Source: Alistipes sp.
GTDB lineage: Bacteria; Bacteroidota; Bacteroidia; Bacteroidales; Rikenellaceae
Assembly: GCA_017936685.1 (NCBI GenBank)
Contig: JAGBFA010000001.1
Location: forward strand, 62,001-126,000
DNA length: 64,000 bases
Direction of reading: 5' to 3'
In this document: one piece after another, positions 63,758 to 64,000 of the stretch
How the letters are laid out: each line of letters opens with the position of its first letter
How positions within the stretch are numbered: position 1 is the stretch's first letter
Notes under the pieces: generated by a model
The model's input: the letters and a program-made list of their open reading frames with translations, nothing else
Told to the model about the DNA's origin: nothing
The model's database searches: none
Translations under genes and position numbers: made by a program

Positions 63758-64000
63758 ATGAAAACAAAGAGCATCAAAGGCACACGGACGGAAGAGAATC
63801 TGTTGAAGGCATTTGCCGGCGAGAGTCAGGCACGCAACCGCTATACGTTCTTCGCATCGGCGGCGCGCAAAGAGGGATTCGAGCAGATAGCCGCGGTATT
63901 CGAAATGACAGCCGATCAGGAGAAAGAGCACGCCAAGCGGTTCTTCAAGTTTCTCGAAGGCGGTCAGGCCAGCATACACAACGCCTCGTATCCGGCCGGA
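63758..64000 (+). CDS. Rubrerythrin, N-terminal part (runs off window)
   Basis: The first 81 codons are present, MKTKSIKGTRTEENLLKAFA at the start. Rubrerythrin is a di-iron peroxidase that protects anaerobes from hydrogen peroxide with NADH/rubredoxin electrons. FAGESQARNRYTFFA (about 19-33) carries the first iron-binding Glu, and ADQEKEHAKRFFKFLEG (about 54-70) the E-x-x-H pair. The rubredoxin-like C-terminal domain lies outside. It diverges from ettA across the tandem repeats. A partial TATTTTG lies 46 bases upstream of the ATG. Confidence 0.92.
   Translation, partial: MKTKSIKGTRTEENLLKAFAGESQARNRYTFFASAARKEGFEQIAAVFEMTADQEKEHAKRFFKFLEGGQASIHNASYPAG

Overview
The window reads as chromosomal DNA of a Bacteroidota bacterium, most likely Bacteroidales and plausibly Alistipes/Rikenellaceae (the genus is an inference from gene content and moderately high GC by eye). 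Supporting signs are promoters of the Bacteroidota type (about TTTG-N19/20-TAnnTTTG) in front of many genes, A-rich leaders without clear Shine-Dalgarno sequences, a FeoA-FeoB fusion, a small Bacteroidota histone H1-like protein, a CarboxypepD_reg/beta-barrel receptor, and a tmRNA whose tag ends in NSYALAA. It is mostly a housekeeping region with few mobile elements. No tRNA, rRNA, CRISPR array, IS element or prophage was seen.

Layout. 1-2706: purD (5' truncated)-folD-purB, purine and one-carbon metabolism. 2787-3610: zeta-like kinase toxin with a tiny overlapping partner, own promoter and terminator. 3611-4107: repeats. 4108-8669: flavodoxin-like reductase, udk, gyrB, a ThuA-family pseudogene and ftsE, all on the minus strand. 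8709-9177: ssrA (tmRNA). 9178-9930: a cluster of palindromic and short dispersed repeats, followed by two accessory genes (DJ-1/PfpI, GNAT). 11258-12964: AspT-family transporter. 13010-15599: feoAB and a Cys-rich partner. 15662-21294: a tripartite RND efflux operon (adaptor, pump, outer membrane factor) whose pump gene is frameshifted. 21484-25160: histone-like protein, EptA-like transferase, BamA/TamA-like barrel and YtfJ-like protein. 25410-30853: LMW phosphatase; a beta-barrel receptor divergent from a histidine kinase/OmpR-type regulator pair, with four helically phased TTAA sites between them. 30971-35179: glyA, DUF2461, and an unusual degenerate LytM + S41 protease fusion. 35245-38779: SIMPL protein, M20 dipeptidase, glmM (minus). 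38890-46045: nucleoside phosphorylase, dnaN, exonuclease, LysM/PBP1 protein, rex, a short FAD synthetase, thioesterase, YhhN (plus). 46191-49630: htpG behind a sigma54-like promoter, then a CsbX-type MFS permease. 49784-50686: an AT-richer orphan gene. 50875-57940: trxA, dnaE, DUF2007, aroE, VTT membrane protein, mnmA. 57941-58399: repeats. 58400-63480: DUF3276 protein and the ettA-hisS-ctpA operon, driven from promoter-bearing tandem repeats. 63758-64000: start of rubrerythrin.

The most unusual signal is a family of four palindromic elements (3783-3906, 9180-9380, 9401-9522, 58263-58386). They share conserved ends, but their stems differ in sequence while staying self-complementary, including the small inner stem at the loop. 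Covariation between paralogous copies indicates selection on a folded structure. The short 'GATTCT...AGAATGACA' repeats accompany them. Second in interest are the about 73-75 bp tandem repeats upstream of ettA, each of which carries a full promoter and a variable hairpin.
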